Of a stretch of DNA of 32,677 nucleotides, positions 22,401 through 30,063 are shown one piece after another; within the stretch, counting starts at the first letter, position 1; the number at the start of each line of letters is the position of its first letter. Source of the DNA: a virus. The notes beneath the pieces are model-generated. The model ran no database searches and had not been told where the DNA came from. It saw only the letters and a list, made by a program, of their open reading frames with translations. A program made the position numbers and the translations under genes. The DNA lies in IMG/VR virus record IMGVR_UViG_3300006802_000298, positions 1 to 32,677 of that record. One strand, 5' to 3'.

Positions 22401-24985
22401 ATTTTTGGGAGGGCGACCTAAGAGGTTGGAGAGAGTCTGTAACTTATGGTGCTGATGAAGTAGGTAAATATCAAAAGGTAAGAATGCTTACAGATAGAAA
22501 AGCTGCTGATGCATATATTGATAGCGTTGTTTCTAGAATACATTACAAGACTGGTGGACACTTTGATACCTATGAAGTATTTCCTGATGGAACAGAAACA
22601 TTATTACATAAATCTAATGGTGACTTTAAAGCTATATCAAGAAAGTCTCCTACAAGTCTTATTGAACACAGAATAACAAAACCTGGTGATGAAGAATTAA
22701 TTAGACATATTGCATTTGGTAAACAAATACAATCAACTAGAGACTTAATACCTAGAGGTAAGCCAGGTAAATTAAAACTAGGTGTTGATGCTGATGGTAA
22801 CCCTATTGAAATAACTTGGGGTAGAAACCAAACATTAGATGACCATAGAACTTATAAAGGTTATTTAAGAAAAATAGATGAGCAAAGAAAAATATTTGAT
22901 GAAGCTCATGTAATGAAGAAGTCTACCTACGATATGAATGCAGAAACAGTTAGTAAGTATGACCAAATCATAGAGAATATGTTTACTACTTTTATGGCTG
23001 TACCTACTAACAGATTATCTAGGTCATCTGCATTTAGACAGTATTACTGGAGATTCATAGAAGAAAATGGTGCATATTATAATGATGAATTAAAAAATCA
23101 AATTATAGGAATAGCAAAAGAACCTACATCTAAGTGGGTAAAGAACTCTGCAGGTACAGCAAAGATACTTAAGGGAACTAAACAAATAGCAGATGCTGAT
23201 TCTATATTAGGAATAGAAAACTTAAATGAGTTAGATGAAGCAGCTAAAGCTTATGCATTACACGAAACTAAAAGACTTCTATACGATTTAAATAAACGAC
23301 ATGTAGTCTCAGATATGTTAAGACTTGCATTCCCATTCGCAGAAGTTTATCAAGAGATTATAGGTACTTGGTCAAGATTAATTAACCAACAGAAAGCATT
23401 GTCTGCACGAAAGATACAGCGTGTAGTTCAAGGTGCTAGAGGTACAGGTGAAGAAGGAGAAGAAGGTTTCTTTCATACTGATGAGATGTCAGGAGAAGAA
23501 ATGTTTTTCTTTCCTGGTACTGAGTTACTAACTAGCTGGATGTTTGGAGAAGATGAAGATAGATTATTAACTAATCCTGTAACAGGAGACCCAATGGAAG
23601 CACCTGATGTAAGAGTTAAACTAGAAGGTTACTCATCATCACTTAACATGGTTGCAGGTAATCCTGTTCCTGGTTTAGGTCCTTTGGTTGCAATACCAGC
23701 AGCTAAGTTACTTCCTGATACAGAAATCATTGACAAGTTATTCTTTCCATATGGTAGAGAAGAAGGTTCTGCACTAAGTCCATATACATTCTTAGAGCAA
23801 ACAATACCTTCTTGGTTAAAGAAAGTATTAAGTATAGGCAACATTAGTTCTCCTGAAATAAAGAGAACATACGCTAATACATACAAAGATGTTCTTAGAA
23901 TGCTAGTTACTACTGGTTTGTTTGATGATTCTACTAAAGCTAAACAACAAGATGCTATGAGAAAAGCTGAAGAGATAGCTACAAAGATGACTTGGATTAG
24001 AGCTGCTGTTCAGTTCGCAGCACCTACAGGTGCAGTAGTTAGGTATGAAATAGAAACTACTCCTGGTGGTGCATTGTATTTAGACCCAGCAGAGTTTAGT
24101 GAAAGTGACCCTGATGGTTATTACTTTGGTATGTCTGTATTTGCAGATGCATATTATAGAATATTATCTAAATACAAAGGTGACCAGTTAGCTGCAACAA
24201 CAGAGTTTGTTAATCAGTTTGGTATTGACCCTACAGCATTGCTTACATCTAAATCAAAAGAAGTTCAGAAGCGTTCTTATACAGAAGTTGGTGGTAGGTT
24301 TACAAGACAGAACCAAGAAGTATTAGATAGATACCCTAACATTGGATACTATATATTCCCTGATAACCCATTAGATGAGTTTGATTTTAATTCTTGGGCA
24401 GATTCTTTTGCAGAAAGAGATAGAATAGAACTATCAGAAGATGAGTATGTAGCTGCAATTAGAAATGCACAAGGTAGATTAGCTTATGAATATCAGAGAA
24501 GATTATTGTTTGATACACCTGCATATGCAAATGTTCCTAGTCAAAACAAGTTTGAAATGCTAACTGCTATAAGACAAGCATTGATACAAGAGTATCCTGG
24601 TTATGGTGTAACCTCTACAGTCCCTACATCAATGGATGTTGCTTCAAAGATAAGAGAGTTTGAAGATATGATTGCACAAGATGGTAATACTAAAGTTAAA
24701 TTACCTGATGGTAGAAGTGTTGAACTAGCTAAACTACCTGCAGTAGAAGGTGCATTAGTTTATATGCAGGAAAGAAACAGGCTTTTGTCAGAAGCTAGAC
24801 TTGTTCTTGGAAGTAATGTATCATTACAGAGAGAACAACTGAGTGGAGCAAGAGCTAGATTAAGGCAACTATCTCAAGAGTTATTTGCCCAGTATCCTGA
24901 CTTTTACTATGTGTATCTAGATTTGTTTAAGTATGAAGTTGAAGAAGAGTTTACAGATACGACATTATACGGAGGTAACTCTTAA
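16406..24985 (+). CDS. Giant polyvalent internal-virion protein with ASCH, split SLOG and DUF7831-like domains
   Basis: This 2859-residue protein takes over a quarter of the window. Residues 1-780 are helical, virion-type sequence. Residues 785-902 form an ASCH (PUA-like) domain: FKVPKRGTPF, then M804-ELILQGKRTSTTR817. S950-GGQ953-EGID plus LGIPTGG (967-973) begin a YpsA/'molybdenum-carrier' SLOG fold. Its second half appears at 1395-1516: Y-R-x-R, NVDNTDVTIVAF, ILINLD, VNIAGPSS. About 385 Lys/Glu-rich residues separate the halves. Residues 1857-1972 match a small phage domain: MKRFTPGIVKNNPNKIFVFG, DNLA, EDGLGTGLAQL. The rest, including KPAILLRAAWTSRVVGEEQIR (about 1704) and FPFAEVYQEIIGTW (about 2310), resembles large ejection proteins of podoviruses. 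It is probably injected with DNA. Domain roles are inferred from families. Confidence 0.8.
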   Translation: MAWEWGFTSPYQDALDTEFVRQRKQQAQELRNYFANNEIAQNLVGIANEYGFLPTDVQVAGAMVGLTKDSPEFTSIVNSYLDKERSWWESIKASGRGAIRGAFVGMESASQFVKRFGTAGMRYYSKKQQNPLLFFSGIGTALAVINPDYHTELKNVMEETGPTLAGRAFEEIRKGNKVNLGEGYFGNSTIAEDTDVYKELVGRGANPDEVREALQEQLGKPLSQPTIQDREAAALSYQGRKGTVKLSPGRVAAVEIFEPGSRAFKFMSGVIDGAYTIFTDPTTYLGLGLSRAGKAARTFTPNNKPGLINRAVRATVNQPAAREFYQSQVGIDIAEMFSKANTYDQIDVLTKGQLRNLPDGASIGKRLRDTDNVSEIQEILINTTKDNLRFQNRLDANSLVFKGKVSRAAAKAYYGGEFAAGGFKTAMKLNNADSKWGRLFQQFPAPKLNANDLNTTFFELKDWMRFAKVDDEVAFKALDRIADAIDDDDLLKMADMPLDPTQQFDPRPANLAKLTLVLDVLGGDDGVFTHIATKFDALDLPPELSKGIRKFMGAVDETRKYFRTNLSEEFWQGQKLDIIDSQGNAILSQQFELEKALEIIERVAERAGVKKVEVGGRRRLIRDARTNLEKFIDDAPGTGTIIKGGARTADDGFEVSTAGDDFGKQFSALNAKFADGDTVELKWAKAKGYSTIKAAKNQPMVDAQGRPIENFEQYYEEYLKIWNAWADENPDLIQELAVKAQGKTLTDKFAKTDNNQARALAEIINKRFGKGNINDIRAEGNPIPMNFKVPKRGTPFANKDTNTMELILQGKRTSTTRTLAGYGQNAPEVGQIRLFTDKSGRKAMVRITKVELVDKDLFINPDKEALAREIAKKEGYTFEYYKERVANKVAKDNYVRVEYELAGPNNVINDLKDVASMNALKDDFLEQVMPEATIDRLDPEMEVLVKELNSGGQEGIDFLGLQVADELGIPTGGVGMPGLTQKTLKDGRYDGNAGQLLKYNVQDSIDLAIEETKNQLAKLSEKILKNASGGRYLDSPNMEKYLNTSEIKRFQQLTRDREKLRAEGKELNNTDLNDLKALDIKRRGGLKNFKKGEDAQKAINDYLTTVKVKGGTDSVLERTYKLEESILALQNKIKQAKENLLKKGVLPDNPTDEDIQKVLKSAEIADTALQKLNVKLEGKNFRGQTQEGKRIRERSVPTKDLEGLLDPDKTIQESIDELQFTRKALDFLTNKSIVYRIKGKEDLVIVRYTKNQTDNGVSPELNTPKNLRDFLKKEYDYTTPKTLTEEAKKQQGKVTDPKKQIPSERAFEFEKLEIERVIDYDDFNIQGYKDYVNEGGELIANLQIKLNKTREQWNKLEAIKGYQGRDADRYLELTEALKELELGDLGGIKPKPSHYRMRTMANVDNTDVTIVAFSKNNILKDTGTAKTIFYASRGKWLGDEWKKLIQDNIDKYDTGVFARSNNKPLILINLDNPQLTDDFILEAQNFLKGKKVNIAGPSSYQNKEVLEQVLRPLFLRSKTPLKKTKKGAKMIDNARVTPQQILSFFEDKVQNYETMERISSELFKEAQIEDIAKIKGRPTAQLIAEYLGTDAIPMPDARLFLRVYSPAREFWMRASGKGKLIPKRIAGLQGDEIIASEFERELAKPVARLYELTTKDQKSTAETAELMVRNARRRFKLTKNEEDKVVRELTAGYLSTLGDYYMNKAWKPAILLRAAWTSRVVGEEQIRMWQDNLDNVFSHPLSAFAWIMGKDKRRLAHKFRGHDEDDFAERLIAKGVYDIKGDTIGDSIAHGAAMTKTHGGVLDPTVLTRKGSFLEVNKTDDAFFGGGAAEIIQLGDDPIAAEIAFRLTGFNGTFRGELISMKRFTPGIVKNNPNKIFVFGDNLARTGKAGQAIIRDEPNVIGVPTKISPRKFFSDDNFDEAVEAIDAAFLEIDEARGLGKVVVLPEDGLGTGLAQLEEKAPRINNYLQRKLKALKEEQTEAVLEETVSAEDAIQSIKDDFWEGDLRGWRESVTYGADEVGKYQKVRMLTDRKAADAYIDSVVSRIHYKTGGHFDTYEVFPDGTETLLHKSNGDFKAISRKSPTSLIEHRITKPGDEELIRHIAFGKQIQSTRDLIPRGKPGKLKLGVDADGNPIEITWGRNQTLDDHRTYKGYLRKIDEQRKIFDEAHVMKKSTYDMNAETVSKYDQIIENMFTTFMAVPTNRLSRSSAFRQYYWRFIEENGAYYNDELKNQIIGIAKEPTSKWVKNSAGTAKILKGTKQIADADSILGIENLNELDEAAKAYALHETKRLLYDLNKRHVVSDMLRLAFPFAEVYQEIIGTWSRLINQQKALSARKIQRVVQGARGTGEEGEEGFFHTDEMSGEEMFFFPGTELLTSWMFGEDEDRLLTNPVTGDPMEAPDVRVKLEGYSSSLNMVAGNPVPGLGPLVAIPAAKLLPDTEIIDKLFFPYGREEGSALSPYTFLEQTIPSWLKKVLSIGNISSPEIKRTYANTYKDVLRMLVTTGLFDDSTKAKQQDAMRKAEEIATKMTWIRAAVQFAAPTGAVVRYEIETTPGGALYLDPAEFSESDPDGYYFGMSVFADAYYRILSKYKGDQLAATTEFVNQFGIDPTALLTSKSKEVQKRSYTEVGGRFTRQNQEVLDRYPNIGYYIFPDNPLDEFDFNSWADSFAERDRIELSEDEYVAAIRNAQGRLAYEYQRRLLFDTPAYANVPSQNKFEMLTAIRQALIQEYPGYGVTSTVPTSMDVASKIREFEDMIAQDGNTKVKLPDGRSVELAKLPAVEGALVYMQERNRLLSEARLVLGSNVSLQREQLSGARARLRQLSQELFAQYPDFYYVYLDLFKYEVEEEFTDTTLYGGNS

Positions 24986-26379
24986 TGGATAGAGAACAAA
25001 AAAGATATCAAGAGATTGGTTTTACTGTTAGAACCATAATGGATGCAGTTAAAAATGGTTTTATTGCATTTGATAAAAAAATAATAGAAGGTTTTTTCCC
25101 ATCACCTCCACCTGATGAAATAGTAGAAAGTATATTAAATTTAATTGAAAAAGGTTCGGAAACAAAAGCTATACAAGCTATAGGTAACTTTATAGTTCCT
25201 GATAATGCAACAAGAGAACGAAGAAAGAAAATAACTTCTGCATTTGTTTCAGGTTTAACTGGACAAGACCCTGATGCAATTACTGTTGATTTAGACCAAC
25301 AAGATATGTTGAAAGAAGCTGATGCTGCTTATGCAGAAGGATTAGGTTTAAATGAAAGACAATACACTCCTTTTCCTGAAAGACCTGTAGTTACAGAAGA
25401 AGGGCTAGCAGATGCAGCTTGGACTAAATATAAAGAAACAGGAGATACAGAAGCATTAATAGATGCATTAGCAAGAGTTGAGTTAAAAGAATTTGAATAC
25501 GATGGTGTTCCTACTTTTGCTGCAAGATATACATCAGGACAATTACAGTTCTACGGATTACAAGATGATTTACAATTAGCTAACTTTAGAGAAGCTGCAG
25601 GTAACAGAAACCTTACACCAGTATTTAACTTTGGTATAGCATCTACATTCTTAGCAGGTATGGACGCAGGTAGAATAGCCAATGTTCAGGACAAACTTAT
25701 GAGAGCTGGTTTCTTACAGCCAGGTTCATATGTTCCTGGTGTTGTTGGTGCAGTAGGTGTAGGAAATGAAGATAATACTATAGAAGCATTAGAAGCATCT
25801 TTTAGTTACTTCAATACAAAGCCTGAGTATGCACTAGATGTAAATGATTTGAGAGAGATAAACGAGTTATCAGGTGGAGAAGAAGGTGTGTTCTTAGGAT
25901 TTATGAGAAACTACTTTGAAGAGATTATTGAAGAAGTAAGTATTAGAGATATAAATCCTATCATTACAGCACCTACTCTAATAGCACAAGCTAACCCTGA
26001 GTTCTTAAAGTTTAATGTAAATCAAACAGTTAGAGATACTATTGGTGCTAACCCTAGCCTTAGAGATTATGAAGTTATATATAACTGGGCATCAAATGAA
26101 ATAGAAAAACTTAGTGCTGCATATGCAGAATCACAAAAGGTTTATGAACAAGCTAGAGTTGATGTTGCCGCACAGGCACATCAAGATAGAGTTGCAGGTA
26201 AAGAAGAAGAGTATTATTTATTACCACCAGCAATGTCTGATGATGATGTATCAGCAGCATTTGCTACAGGTTTAGATGAGTTTGTGTATAATTATTTCAA
26301 ACCAATGTTAGACCAAGGTAAAGAAGACCAAGCCTATCAGCAAGGACTAGGCGTAGCTATAGCAAGTTTGAGTAGGTAA
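24985..26379 (+). CDS. Putative internal virion protein, 464 residues
   Basis: This acidic, mainly helical protein has no catalytic motif. It starts by TAATG overlap with the giant gene, and GGAGG is encoded in that gene's last codons. Recognisable stretches include ESILNLIEKGSETKAIQAIG, a Pro-rich turn FFPSPPPDE, AGMDAGRIANVQDKLMRAG (a helical 'bundle' region) and a long C-terminal helix EIEKLSAAYAESQKVYEQA. A place inside the portal-to-capsid cluster and an unbroken chain of overlapping genes suggest a virion protein ejected with the giant protein or holding it in the head. No family is recognised. Confidence 0.6.
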   Translation: MDREQKRYQEIGFTVRTIMDAVKNGFIAFDKKIIEGFFPSPPPDEIVESILNLIEKGSETKAIQAIGNFIVPDNATRERRKKITSAFVSGLTGQDPDAITVDLDQQDMLKEADAAYAEGLGLNERQYTPFPERPVVTEEGLADAAWTKYKETGDTEALIDALARVELKEFEYDGVPTFAARYTSGQLQFYGLQDDLQLANFREAAGNRNLTPVFNFGIASTFLAGMDAGRIANVQDKLMRAGFLQPGSYVPGVVGAVGVGNEDNTIEALEASFSYFNTKPEYALDVNDLREINELSGGEEGVFLGFMRNYFEEIIEEVSIRDINPIITAPTLIAQANPEFLKFNVNQTVRDTIGANPSLRDYEVIYNWASNEIEKLSAAYAESQKVYEQARVDVAAQAHQDRVAGKEEEYYLLPPAMSDDDVSAAFATGLDEFVYNYFKPMLDQGKEDQAYQQGLGVAIASLSR

Positions 26380-27080
26380 TGGACGAAGATTTTTTTATAA
26401 CGATAGATAGATTAAGAAATCAATTTAACATTGAAGATAAGTATATACCTGCATTAATGATGACAGCTTATTATGAATCAACATTGAACTTCGATACTAT
26501 CAATGAAAATAAAGATGAAAAAGGTAATGTTCTAAGTAAAGATATAGGATACTTTCAGATTAATGCTGCTAGTTTTTATGACAAGCAAGGTAACCCTGAC
26601 CCAACACTAACTAGATTTTTTGAAAAGATGGGAGACAAAAAAGAATTAAAACAAAGTGCATTTGAAGATAAATTGTTAAATGAAAAATACAACACAGCTT
26701 ATGCTGCTCACATAATTAAAGACTTCCATGAATACAGCACTAAAGACCCATTTGGTAAATGGACTGCATATACAGATTATGTTAAGCCATTCTTACAAGG
26801 AGACCCAATACCTGGTAAAACATTACAAGAACAAATTAATGGTATCCAAGCATACATGGAAGCTTATATGTATATACACGGATTGAAAGAAAAAGAAAGT
26901 CTTAAAAAAGCTTTTAGTAATCCTAAAGTAAAAGTATTAGATAATTTTAAAGATAAATTATTACTTGGAACACGCTCTTATGATGTAAGACAAGGACAAG
27001 GTCAATCTTATGATGTAAGACCTGAAAGTCAATCTTATGATGTAAGACCTGAAAGTCAATCTTATGAGGAAAACAAATGA
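26379..27080 (+). CDS. Lysozyme-like lytic transglycosylase
   Basis: In this 233-residue protein, the catalytic glutamate is E33 in ALMMTAYYESTLNF, and the second hallmark is D-I-GYFQIN (55-62), as in SLT/goose-lysozyme-type transglycosylases ('ES...N', 'GLFQIN'). AAHIIKDF and GKWTAY (about 107-128) complete the fold. It cleaves murein between MurNAc and GlcNAc, probably letting the ejected proteins and DNA cross the wall, since the gene sits among virion genes and apart from the amidase-holin lysis pair. The C-terminal 36 residues are repeats of SYDVRPESQ, an unusual flexible tail. It overlaps both neighbours (TAATG, ATGA). Confidence 0.8.
   Translation: MDEDFFITIDRLRNQFNIEDKYIPALMMTAYYESTLNFDTINENKDEKGNVLSKDIGYFQINAASFYDKQGNPDPTLTRFFEKMGDKKELKQSAFEDKLLNEKYNTAYAAHIIKDFHEYSTKDPFGKWTAYTDYVKPFLQGDPIPGKTLQEQINGIQAYMEAYMYIHGLKEKESLKKAFSNPKVKVLDNFKDKLLLGTRSYDVRQGQGQSYDVRPESQSYDVRPESQSYEENK
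26976..27068 (+). repeat. In-frame tandem repeat in the transglycosylase tail
   Basis: Units beginning TCTTATGATGTAAGA start at 26976 (30 bases), 27006 (27 bases), 27033 (27 bases) and a broken fourth at 27060. They encode SYDVRQGQGQ, then SYDVRPESQ twice, then SYEENK. The two middle units are identical at DNA level, which points to recent duplication. Confidence 0.9.
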
Positions 27081-28324
27081 CAGAAAAATCTTGGAAGTAT
27101 TCAGATAAACCTACACCTGATTTAATTTATTATGATGTAGATACAGGTAAGTATTACTACTTATATAATGCAGGAGACTTTATATCAGATGAAGAAGAAG
27201 TTTACATTTCTTACGATGTAGGTACACAAAAGCCTAGAGGTTTAACAAACGACAGAGTTATACCTGATATTGTAACTACAGCACCAGGTATATTGCTAGG
27301 TCATACTGCACTTACTGCATCACAGATATCATCACAATACAATGATATGGATGACTTTAACCCTGCAGAAATCTTTGAAGAAACAATAGAACTATATGCA
27401 GACTATGCACCTTGGTTTTATGAAGTAGTAAAAGATGAGGAAGGTAATGTAACTGCTGCTCCTGGTATGTCATTGTTACTAGAACACCTATGGTTAAACA
27501 GACCAATAGATGAGAATGACCCAAGACTAAAAGATTTAAAGATGCCTTACACAGTAGGACAGATACAGTTTATAAATGCTGGTGGGTTAAAGAATAATGA
27601 TTACGATACTAATGCTAGGTTAAGAGAACTTAGAGATGGTAAGACAGAAGAAGTAAACTCTATACTTACAAAGATTGGTATTGATGTAGATGACTTTGTG
27701 AATACTAACTTTGATGGATACCAAAACTTAATAGAGGTTTATACAAAAGGATATCTTAACTCTGCTAACTTAGATGACTTCTTAAAACATTACACAGGTA
27801 TAGAAACATTAGCATCATCAGACTCTAGGTATTTATCATTTAAAAATATTATAGAAGAACAAGTAGATGGTGAGATAAAACTAGAACTAGGCTCATTAGA
27901 TTTTAGAAAATCAAAAGCTGCAGAGAGATTAGGTATTAGATATTTAGGACAACTTAAATACAATACATTAGATGAAGATACTAAAAAAGAAATATCATAC
28001 TTAGTATCTACAGACCAACAAGATGCAGCAGAACAAAAGCTACAAAATATATTTGATAGTGACCCATACTTTGAAAGATTTGCTGGCAAAGGTCTTAACT
28101 ATGGACAAGTAGTAGGACCATACAAACAATTATACACTTCTATCTTTGGAGATGCACCTGATGAAACAGATACATTTCTATATGAGATGGTAGGTCTAGG
28201 TTTTCAAGATGCTGGAAAAGCTATGAGACAAAAAGCATTTGATACAGGTAATCAATACTTTGGAAGAACAGTTGCTACAGCCATGAACCAAGGCTTAGGT
28301 GGTAATGTGATAAGGGGAATATAA
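27077..28324 (+). CDS. Putative internal virion protein, 415 residues
   Basis: The start overlaps the transglycosylase stop (ATGA). The N-terminal 60 residues are aromatic and beta-like (LIYYDVDTGKYYYLYNAG; VYISYDVG). The remainder is helical with acidic surface: IFEETIELYADYAPWFYEVV, PGMSLLLEHLWLNR and QDAGKAMRQKAFDTGNQYF at the end. It has no catalytic motif. Context (between transglycosylase and scaffold, translation-coupled on both sides) suggests a virion component of the ejection apparatus. I do not recognise the family. Confidence 0.6.
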   Translation: MTEKSWKYSDKPTPDLIYYDVDTGKYYYLYNAGDFISDEEEVYISYDVGTQKPRGLTNDRVIPDIVTTAPGILLGHTALTASQISSQYNDMDDFNPAEIFEETIELYADYAPWFYEVVKDEEGNVTAAPGMSLLLEHLWLNRPIDENDPRLKDLKMPYTVGQIQFINAGGLKNNDYDTNARLRELRDGKTEEVNSILTKIGIDVDDFVNTNFDGYQNLIEVYTKGYLNSANLDDFLKHYTGIETLASSDSRYLSFKNIIEEQVDGEIKLELGSLDFRKSKAAERLGIRYLGQLKYNTLDEDTKKEISYLVSTDQQDAAEQKLQNIFDSDPYFERFAGKGLNYGQVVGPYKQLYTSIFGDAPDETDTFLYEMVGLGFQDAGKAMRQKAFDTGNQYFGRTVATAMNQGLGGNVIRGI

Positions 28325-29391
28325 TGGTTAGAGTATATAGAAAAGATTTTCTTGAAGGTTATGAAATAGGCGATGACCCAGATACATTAAAAGATTTTCA
28401 GGATAGTGGTTATACTACAAATTACAATGAAGCATTAGCTGGTTCTACAGACCCAGGTGGTCAAAATTATACTGGAACTGCAGCAGATACCACTACATCT
28501 AGTACCACTACATCTAGTGGGTATACAGCAGAACAAGCACAAGTGCTTATGCCTTGGCTTACAAAACTTTCACCAGTAGAAGGAAAAAAACTTATTGATG
28601 AGTATGTGCAAGGTTACATCGAAACAGGGGAAGCTACATTTGCGTTAGCAAAGATGAGAGCTAGTGATAGTTATGAGAAGGTATTTACAGGTATAACTAG
28701 AGATGATGGTTCTTTAAGAATGACAGAAGCACAGTATCTACAAAACAAAGAAGCTGTTCTTATACACTTCAATGAGTTTGGTGTAGGTGGATATGGTAGC
28801 CAAGTTATTGATACATTGTTTCCTGACCTAGTAGCCAACAATGTATCTCCTGATGAGATAGCATCAAGGCTATCAGTTGCAGATAGACAACTTAGTAATT
28901 TATCAGCAGAACAAAAAAGAAATGTATTGTCTGCTTATGAAGAATACTATTCTACAGAACTAGGTGAAGCTATACAATTAGATGATGCTGCACTTATACC
29001 TCTAGTTATAGACCCTGAAATAAATTCACAAATATTAAATAGACAACTTAATGTTGCAAGAATAGGTAATCAGTATCAGCAAGTTGCTGGTGTTGAAGCT
29101 AGCAGAACTGCTATTGAAAGTTTAGTAGGTGCAGGGTTACAGGCATCTGAAGCACAAAGAACATTTCAAGCTGCTGTAGATAGAGCCTTGATTAGTTCTA
29201 GGATTGCTAGAAGACAAGGTAGGACAGATACTCCTACATCCTTAGAGATATTACAAGCTCAGTATCTAGGAGACTTAGAAACACAACAACAACTCCAAGC
29301 TATTGAAGCTCAAAACATATCAGAATCTACTGCACAGTTAGGTGCAAGAAGAACTGGAGAAGGTCAAGTTATTGGCTTGACAGAACAATAA
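28324..29391 (+). CDS. Putative internal virion protein, 355 residues
   Basis: Helical protein. After a Thr/Ser linker (GTAADTTTSSTTTSS, about 52-66) come helices with PWLTKLSPVEGKKLIDEYVQ, then KMRASDSYEKVFTGITRDDG-SLRM and EAQYLQNKEAV. The phrase 'S..Y...F.GI.R.DG..RM.E..Y' recurs in phage internal or tail-lumen proteins. The C-terminal half is long Gln/Ala helices (TFQAAVDRALISSRIARRQG). It is likely a structural protein ejected with DNA. The last codons overlap a promoter (29377-29403). The start is coupled to the previous gene by TAATG. Confidence 0.62.
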   Translation: MVRVYRKDFLEGYEIGDDPDTLKDFQDSGYTTNYNEALAGSTDPGGQNYTGTAADTTTSSTTTSSGYTAEQAQVLMPWLTKLSPVEGKKLIDEYVQGYIETGEATFALAKMRASDSYEKVFTGITRDDGSLRMTEAQYLQNKEAVLIHFNEFGVGGYGSQVIDTLFPDLVANNVSPDEIASRLSVADRQLSNLSAEQKRNVLSAYEEYYSTELGEAIQLDDAALIPLVIDPEINSQILNRQLNVARIGNQYQQVAGVEASRTAIESLVGAGLQASEAQRTFQAAVDRALISSRIARRQGRTDTPTSLEILQAQYLGDLETQQQLQAIEAQNISESTAQLGARRTGEGQVIGLTEQ

Positions 29392-29403
29392 TTGTGCTAT
29401 ACT
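29377..29403 (+). promoter_or_regulatory. Promoter for scaffold and capsid genes
   Basis: A perfect TTGACA (29377-29382) is followed after 15 bases by TGC-TATACT (extended -10; TATACT at 29398-29403). Spacing and the TGC before the -10 match the operon promoter at 10838-10864. It overlaps the end of the preceding gene and would boost capsid and scaffold mRNA, which are needed in many copies. Confidence 0.65.
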
Positions 29404-29570
29404 ACATATAGTGCCTGGCAGGATACGGCACACTAAATATAGGGCTGCACTGCGATAACATCGCCAAGGTATGTTATCTGTTATTCATAAACCCTTGTGT
29501 AAAATCCTTTTAATTACCTAGCGATTAATGTTTTAGGATTATTTATATGCTAGAGAAGATGGAGAAAATA
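29404..29570 (+). promoter_or_regulatory. Structured 5' leader of the scaffold-capsid mRNA
   Basis: About 160 noncoding bases, unusual in this tightly packed operon. GATAACAT (29454-29461) pairs perfectly with ATGTTATC (29471-29478) around 9 nt. GTGCC (29411-29415) pairs with GGCAC (29427-29431). The hairpins may stabilise the mRNA or control translation of the scaffold. No known riboswitch is recognised. Confidence 0.5.
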
Positions 29571-30041
29571 ATGGAAGAAAACACAGAACAAATAGAAAAT
29601 ACTACAGTTGAAGAAGATTCATCTGATGGTATTAAACAACTTAGAGAAGAGTATAAAAAGCTTAAGGCTGAGAATAAAGAGTTCAAAGCCAATGCCATGA
29701 ATAACGCATTAAGTTCTTTAGGACTAACTGCTGATAAGGGATTAGGAAAAGCTGTTACAAAACTCTATGATGGTGAAGTTACTGTAGATGCAATTAAAGA
29801 CTTTGTAGCTCAAGAGTTTGGAGAAGTTAGTAGTTCTGAACAACCTAGCGAAGATGTTGTATCAAATGTAGTAGAAGCTCAATCAAGAGTTGAACAACTC
29901 AATAAGATTGGTGTAAATGCAGAACCACAAGATGTTTCTGCAGAATTTCTAAAGTTTGTGAAAAGTTCCGATACAAAACCAAGAGACTCTATTAATGCAA
30001 AATTGCGTATGATGGATACTCTTAAAGAACAAAACAAGTAA
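29571..30041 (+). CDS. Scaffold protein
   Basis: The protein has 156 residues from ATG 29571 (MEENTEQIENTTVEEDSSDG), preferred to an ATG at 29547 because GGAGAAAATA sits just before it. It is acidic at the N-terminus. A coiled coil (IKQLREEYKKLKAENKEFKA, about 20-39) follows and the C-terminus is basic and helical (SINAKLRMMDTLKEQNK). This is the usual layout of phage scaffolds, whose basic end holds the capsid protein during assembly before they leave or are cut. Immediate position before the major capsid gene supports it. No protease gene is seen nearby. Confidence 0.8.
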   Translation: MEENTEQIENTTVEEDSSDGIKQLREEYKKLKAENKEFKANAMNNALSSLGLTADKGLGKAVTKLYDGEVTVDAIKDFVAQEFGEVSSSEQPSEDVVSNVVEAQSRVEQLNKIGVNAEPQDVSAEFLKFVKSSDTKPRDSINAKLRMMDTLKEQNK

Positions 30042-30063
30042 TAATTTATAGGAGAAGTATAAA

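Noticed and set aside
29404-29546. Phage attachment site
   Set aside because: There is no integrase in the window and no tRNA-like segment; a mRNA leader explains the gap better.
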